Source: Arcuatula senhousia
Taxonomy: Eukaryota > Mollusca > Bivalvia > Mytilida > Mytilidae
Direction: 5' to 3'
Assembly (NCBI GenBank): GCA_963971305.1
Contig: OZ020311.1
Location: 2,170,001-2,234,000, forward strand
Length of the DNA: 64,000 bases
Shown here: positions 60,901 through 64,000 of the stretch, one piece after another
Layout: every line of letters begins with the position of its first letter
Position numbering within the stretch: position 1 is the stretch's first letter
The notes under the pieces: model-generated
What the model was told of the DNA's origin: nothing
The model's database searches: none
The model's input: only the letters and a program-made list of their open reading frames with translations
Made by a program: the position numbers and the translations under genes

Positions 60901-63863
60901 GTTCTCTCTTGGTGAATTGAACTTTTATCTATTTGATTTTTGAAGTGTGTTATTTTTGTGCTTTGTACAAGATTACAATAGGGGAAAGGTTGGGCCCAAA
61001 AACTAGTTTAACCCCGCCACATTTTATACGTGCCTGTCCTTTTGTTTGTCCCTGTCCACTATCTTTTTTTTATGTCCAGAAATGGGTCTTTCGTTGATAA
61101 TCTAGGGATTTGTTTGAATCTTGTGTATTGTATTTTTAGTTTTGGGTCAATGCAAGACGCCGAGCACGGACCTATATTGTTGAAGACTGTTGAATGTTTT
61201 CCATTATGATTTTTTTTAATGTCGTTTCTATAATGTTGGTTGTGTCGTGTACACTTATTCCACATCTCTTTATCGTCTATGTAATGGTGGAGTTTTGACC
61301 AACCAGGAAAACTAGTGTTTGACGACCGCCAAAAAATTGGCCTCTTGCCGTTGATTCTAATCGAGACGTTTGAGTCAAAGTTTTTTTTACATGCGAGGAT
61401 CTTGACTTTATTTAAGACACAGCTCTGAGCGAGCTTTAATAGACTTTAAATGAGAAGCTTAGCGTTTCTTTGGGGTCTCTTTACATCGGGGGCAGCACTG
61501 AATGGTGGTGGTTATGATGATGGCAATGAAAAAAGATGATGAAAAACTAACTAACTGAGATGACCAATCTTATATAGGATTAATATAAACTGTGAGAAGG
61601 GTTAATAGTTGTGTTGCCTAATAAATTTAATCAAAGTGCTGAAAGTACTAGTAGCCGATATATCTAAAAACTTTAAAGACTTTTTTTTGTTTAATATAAA
61701 AGTATAATGATAGTAATTGGAAATTGGAAAAGAAACAATGTTGCGAGCGTGTATTGACATGTTCGGTGATATGTGATGATGCAACTCTGCCATCAGGTAC
61801 ATTCACTGATTTCAAGACTATCGTAGAGCAAGTATTCCGGCTAAAAAAGAGTAATTCCTCCTAGTTGTCAAATCGTGTGAAAGCAATATCTAAGAACCCC
61901 AAGTTTTAATTTCATTTTGAATACCATGTATTATGCTATTCTTAGTCGCTTTCATTTTAACCTTTTCGGCTTTCAACAAAGTATATGTGATGAGCGAAAC
62001 AAAGACAAAAAAAACCCTGAAATCTGTTGAAATTTTGACATAATATGACGTAACCCATCGACATTATCACTCATAAACGTACATATTTAACACGCGCACA
62101 CGAAAACTACGGTTATAATTAACATTCATGATCACGACTGTCCCATAAACTATGCATGGGGTCAAAATTTAGACCTGTTTAATTCGACGTTTTCAAACCT
62201 GCTTATTTCAATTCTTACGTTTCGACATAAGGTCGCCTTGTTGATTGCAGTAGTTTTGTTGTTTGTTGTGCTGTATGGTTTTCAATGTTGTCTTTTATGT
62301 CATCTTATTTTGTTTTCGCCTTTTCTGTCTCTCGAAATTCTAAAGTCCTATTTTTTTCTTCTTTTTTTTTCTGAAACACGAAAGTAATTCAAAAATGTCT
62401 GTAGAACACCAAACATTTATTAATACTAAACTTTGTTATAAAACTCTCGTTTAAATACAAACGACTTAGCGTTTAACAACTGTTGGTCTAAATGGAAAGA
62501 GACCATTTTGTCATTTGATGAATAGAAACATTGACAGTTCAAATAAACATTTATAAAATGTATTAGAATGAATTAGCATTTGTGAAACAAAAACGGATAG
62601 AAGAAAGAAAGCAATACTTATTTGAAATGAACATATTTCATTTTTAGTAAATGTTCGAGTAAAAAACCAACGCCTATTACACTAACCTGTTTGTTCTTTT
62701 TAGGATGAAACTGTATTGGAATCGAGCACTCCCAAATTTACCACGTGTTTAGTGACAACCGTTCCAGCAATCGCTCCTGTGCTCTGGGTCGCCTTGACCT
62801 TTCCTTATTTCATTGTCACGTGTTCACGTGCACCCTTGTCACCTCTACCAATCAGAAGTCTCAGTGTTTTTAAAACAGTAAGTTCGAAATCTTAAGAAAA
62901 TCTACGTCTACCATAAATTAATCATTAATAATGGAATATTTCATTTTAATAATTAAGATATTAGTTGCCAACGTCTTCCTATTTTATTACCATATCTTTA
63001 AACAAATTGCATTTGTTCCTTTTTATAAATGTATAGTTTTGGGATTTAAATAAAATATATAAGATTTCTACACGATTGTTGTAAAATGTGAAGAAACGAC
63101 TTCACTTCTTTTTAAGTTGACAATTAGATCTTATAAAGAAATACATGTACAAAGTACTAAAGCGGAATCAATAAATCGGTTACTTTGTTTATGTTGTTAA
63201 TGCACTTTTCAAATAATTGGATTTTTGACCTTCATGTTTTGATACAAATGCCGCTGATGATAGGTACTCTTCGAAATATCGATATACAGCATGACCAAAT
63301 TAACAATTTTATACCTGTTTTTGTATTGTATTTTCAAAGATTAACCTCTCATTAGCAGCATTTGAAAAAAAAAAACATTGGAAAAACAAAAATCTAAAGC
63401 ATGAAATGATAAGTCATGTAAGTACTGATTCTCAAAAAGTTGACTTTAGTGCCAATAAGATTGGATAAAAATAATGAGATGACGTGAAATAAGTGTACAC
63501 GACAAGGCTCACATAAGAAAAGCCTTCAACGAGACCATTAGGCGCTACTCACTGTTTTGCAATTGGCTTATTGTCAAATAAAATTAAAAATGCAAACAAT
63601 TCAAATCCGGTATTGAAATAGTAAAAAGTATCCCTTTCTTAAACAAGGAAACGACAAGAACAAAATATACCTGGTTAAGGACAAGCACATATAAATGATG
63701 TATTTTATATTTATGTTTCCTTTTGTAGTGTTTTACTCTTCTGATTGCCATTGTACAACTGTTTACGATATTCATCAATTACTATTACGGCTACAACTGT
63801 GATGATAATGTTATAGTTCCTACATCATACATACTGAGTCATTCATTGCTGATTATATTGTCT
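57971..63863 (+). CDS. ABCC-family transporter gene B, first three exons (TMD0)
   Basis: Start of a second ABCC (MRP1-type) transporter. Exon 1 57971-58009 encodes MTFEEFCGNSSFW and ends TGG|GTAAGT. Exon 2 62704-62877 (begins DETVLESSTPKFTTC, two-helix TMD0 start with LWVALTFPYFIVTC). Exon 3 63729-63863 (CFTLLIAIVQLFTIFINYY...). All junctions are phase 0. The FC...W end of exon 1 and a following Asp is the usual MRP1-type exon 1/2 border. The remaining exons lie beyond the window. Intron 1 (4.7 kb) contains two palindromic elements. Confidence 0.85.
58400..59125. mobile_element. MITE-like element with poly-G/C terminal inverted repeats
   Basis: GGCACCGACCATTTGATTTTC followed by a G-run (about 58,411-58,440) is mirrored by a C-run followed by GAAAATCAAATGGCCGGTGCC (about 59,088-59,120). 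The interior is non-coding. The block AGAGCGCCTCTGAAGAGTC near 58,925 recurs, inverted, near 18,190. Confidence 0.7.
59240..61280. mobile_element. Large foldback element with ~590-bp inverted arms
   Basis: The left arm (about 59,240-59,830) and right arm (about 60,690-61,280) are imperfect reverse complements. Shared landmarks include GGAATAAGTGTACGCGACAC, GGCGGGGTTAAACTAGTTTT, TTGGGCCCAACC, GTTACTGACAGCTAGCT and CGACTGATGTAAAAAAAAT. The spacer is about 860 bp with no open frame of note. It sits inside intron 1 of ABCC gene B. Confidence 0.75.
61281..62703. other. Intronic spacer without recognised features
   Basis: Remainder of ABCC gene B intron 1. AT-rich, no coding signal; it ends in a TTTTTAG acceptor at 62,697-62,703. 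Confidence 0.4.
63475..63690 (+). repeat. Dispersed repeat D, diverged copy
   Basis: Partial match to the left arm of the 59,240 foldback (AATAAGTGTACACGAC, CCTTCAACGAGACCATTAGG, GGACAAGCACATATAAATG) within intron 2 of ABCC gene B. Confidence 0.5.
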
Positions 63864-64000
63864 GTAAGTACATGTATGTAAGTACAAAGACAGTAATAAG
63901 ACTTTAAAGGTGATTGACGACAATAAAAGTGTAAATGGAAAATGTTCATGGTCGGATCCAGAATCTTTGGGCAAGATATTGGGATTCCACATACTGACCA

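Overview
The window looks like invertebrate, probably bivalve (possibly mytilid mussel), genomic DNA carrying an integrated Polinton/Maverick (adintovirus-like) DNA element at its left end. Two things point to a mollusc: pearl-like repeats that combine a (GTCC)n-type microsatellite with a tandem core, and degenerate TTAGGG-type DNA inside an intron. The rest is AT-rich, intron-rich and dense in transposons. The species assignment is inference.

Region 1 (1-~12,640) is a compact, intronless, more GC-rich viral-type gene block. It holds protein-primed DNA polymerase B (5' end cut by the window edge, one frame break), an adenain-like cysteine protease, a fibre-like coiled-coil protein, a DDE integrase with chromodomain, a zinc-ribbon/phospholipase A2-like protein, a packaging ATPase with an in-frame stop, a cysteine-rich protein, a family protein of unknown function, a small basic protein, a double-jelly-roll major capsid protein, a penton-like minor capsid protein, a core-type protein, a small membrane protein and one reverse-strand small protein. 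Three signals stand out. Ten forward genes have a TATA(G/A)ATAAATG-like motif at or just before the start codon. Both convergent gene junctions carry hairpins. A six-hairpin array with covarying stems precedes one gene.

Region 2 (13,322-32,908) is the 3' part of an ABCC (MRP-type) transporter gene on the + strand. Twenty exons with consistent phases run from mid-TMD1 to the stop codon. The Polinton sits where upstream introns would be. The introns hold an (AC)n tract, telomere-like satellite, two pearl-like arrays, a SINE, MITE-like elements and a 68-bp tandem array that copies an NBD2 exon end together with its splice donor.

Region 3 (~33,000-49,900) is repeat-dominated. A BEL/Pao LTR retrotransposon (34,244-41,657, minus strand, 5-bp target duplication) is nested in a pearl-like element. 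It is followed by a palindromic foldback, a four-copy hairpin repeat, a DUF6589-like gene fragment and other inverted repeats.

Region 4 (49,975-51,429) has a single-exon 484-aa gene of unknown function, followed by a long pearl-like array and a TIR-bounded 2.7-kb element with nested insertions.

Region 5 (57,971-end) is the 5' end of a second ABCC gene (three TMD0 exons), so the locus is a head-to-tail ABCC cluster.
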